Positions 63,615-64,000 of a stretch of DNA of 64,000 bases are shown one piece after another; the stretch's first letter is position 1; each line of letters starts with the position of its first letter. The position numbers and the translations under genes are program-made. Source of the stretch: Ralstonia pickettii DTP0602 (GTDB taxonomy: Bacteria; Pseudomonadota; Gammaproteobacteria; Burkholderiales; Burkholderiaceae); contig CP006667.1 of the NCBI GenBank assembly GCA_000471925.1, positions 992,001-1,056,000 of the forward strand, given 5' to 3'. The notes beneath the pieces are model-generated. The model was not told where the DNA came from, ran no database searches, and saw only the letters and a list, made by a program, of their open reading frames with translations.

Positions 63615-64000
63615 ATGTTTGGCAAGTTGAGTTTGTCGGCGATTCCGTTTCATGAGCCGATCATCATGGTCGTTCTGGCTGGCATCGCCCTGGGCGGTGC
63701 CGCGCTGCTAGGCGCGATCACCTATTTCAAGAAGTGGGGCTATCTCTGGAACGAGTGGTTCACCTCGGTCGACCACAAGAAGATCGGCGTGATGTACTGC
63801 CTGGTCGCCCTGGTCATGCTGCTGCGCGGCTTCGCCGACGCGGTCATGATGCGTACCCAGCTGGCGCTCGCCACGAATGGCGCGACCGGCGTTCTGCCGC
63901 CTGAGCACTACGACCAGATCTTCACCGCCCACGGCGTGATCATGATCTTCTTCGTGGCCATGCCGCTGATGACCGGCCTGATGAACCTGGTCGTGCCGCT
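63615..64000 (+). CDS. cyoB: cytochrome bo3 ubiquinol oxidase subunit I (partial)
   Basis: The first 128 codons of the heme-copper catalytic subunit, cut by the end of the window. [19 protein letters not shown] and [42 protein letters not shown] are characteristic of CyoB, including the DHKKIG loop near the quinone site; ...[15 protein letters not shown] carries the first heme-ligand His. AGGAG lies five bases before the ATG used here; an ATG one codon earlier is also in frame. Confidence 0.95.
   Translation, partial: MFGKLSLSAIPFHEPIIMVVLAGIALGGAALLGAITYFKKWGYLWNEWFTSVDHKKIGVMYCLVALVMLLRGFADAVMMRTQLALATNGATGVLPPEHYDQIFTAHGVIMIFFVAMPLMTGLMNLVVP

Overview
The window looks like a stretch of the main chromosome of a betaproteobacterium of the Burkholderiales, most likely Cupriavidus or Ralstonia. 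The evidence is high GC with strongly GC-biased third codon positions and the gene order ilvBHC-psd-pssA-leuA, rpsO-pnp-qor-tpiA-secG-tRNA-Leu-nuoA-N and cyoAB. DUF families common in this order (DUF2818, DUF3106, DUF3619, DUF1178) point the same way. This assignment comes from recalled family sequences and gene order, not from a search. I saw no insertion sequence, prophage, CRISPR array or rRNA; it is dense core genome with good operon structure.

Layout. 1-2.3 kb (minus): a Gdt1-family Mn2+ exporter behind a yybP-ykoY manganese riboswitch, and a membrane fatty-acid desaturase. 2.3-11 kb: a purine-base catabolic cluster (guanine deaminase, adenine/adenosine deaminase, XdhC, XdhB, XdhA) diverging from a LysR regulator. 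11-13.6 kb: an orphan tungstate-type binding protein (TupA) divergent from a ModE-like regulator, with twin palindromes between them. 13.7-18.1 kb (plus): DUF4126, a YbbP-like permease, a truncated globin and a DUF924 protein. 18.1-25.6 kb (minus): TetR-LOG; a PlcP-like phosphoesterase, Agt-like glycosyltransferase and DgkA behind a Pho-box-like array; a hydrolase and an RDD protein; and an ECF sigma-DUF3619-DUF3106 module. 26-34 kb (plus): branched-chain amino-acid synthesis (ilvB, ilvH, ilvC, leuA with an attenuation leader) and phosphatidylethanolamine synthesis (pssA, psd). 34.6-41.4 kb: an orphan binding protein, rpsO-pnp, a quinone oxidoreductase, tpiA and secG. 41.6-57.2 kb: tRNA-Leu(GAG), the complete 14-gene complex I operon and DUF2818. 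57.2-62 kb: a Nudix hydrolase, DUF1178, a two-subunit acyl-CoA dehydrogenase and two MaoC hydratases. 62.6 kb to the end: cyoA and the start of cyoB.

How the parts fit. Adenine and guanine are deaminated to hypoxanthine and xanthine, which the molybdenum enzyme XdhAB oxidises; the adjacent TupA/ModE-like pair handles molybdate-like oxyanions. The phospholipase-type phosphoesterase, DAG glycosyltransferase and DAG kinase would together replace phospholipids by glycolipids and recycle diacylglycerol. Three perfectly spaced 11-bp GTCAT/C repeats upstream suggest PhoB control. Complex I and cytochrome bo3 are the entry and exit points of a respiratory chain, and the acyl-CoA dehydrogenases feed it electrons.

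The observations I rate highest are the Pho-box/plcP-agt-dgkA operon, the apparently leaderless leu leader peptide with CTA-only leucine codons and its attenuator, the twin-operator tupA/ModE-like pair, and the sigma/membrane/periplasmic DUF trio. Promoter, operator and hairpin calls were read by eye, and no energies or database scores were computed.
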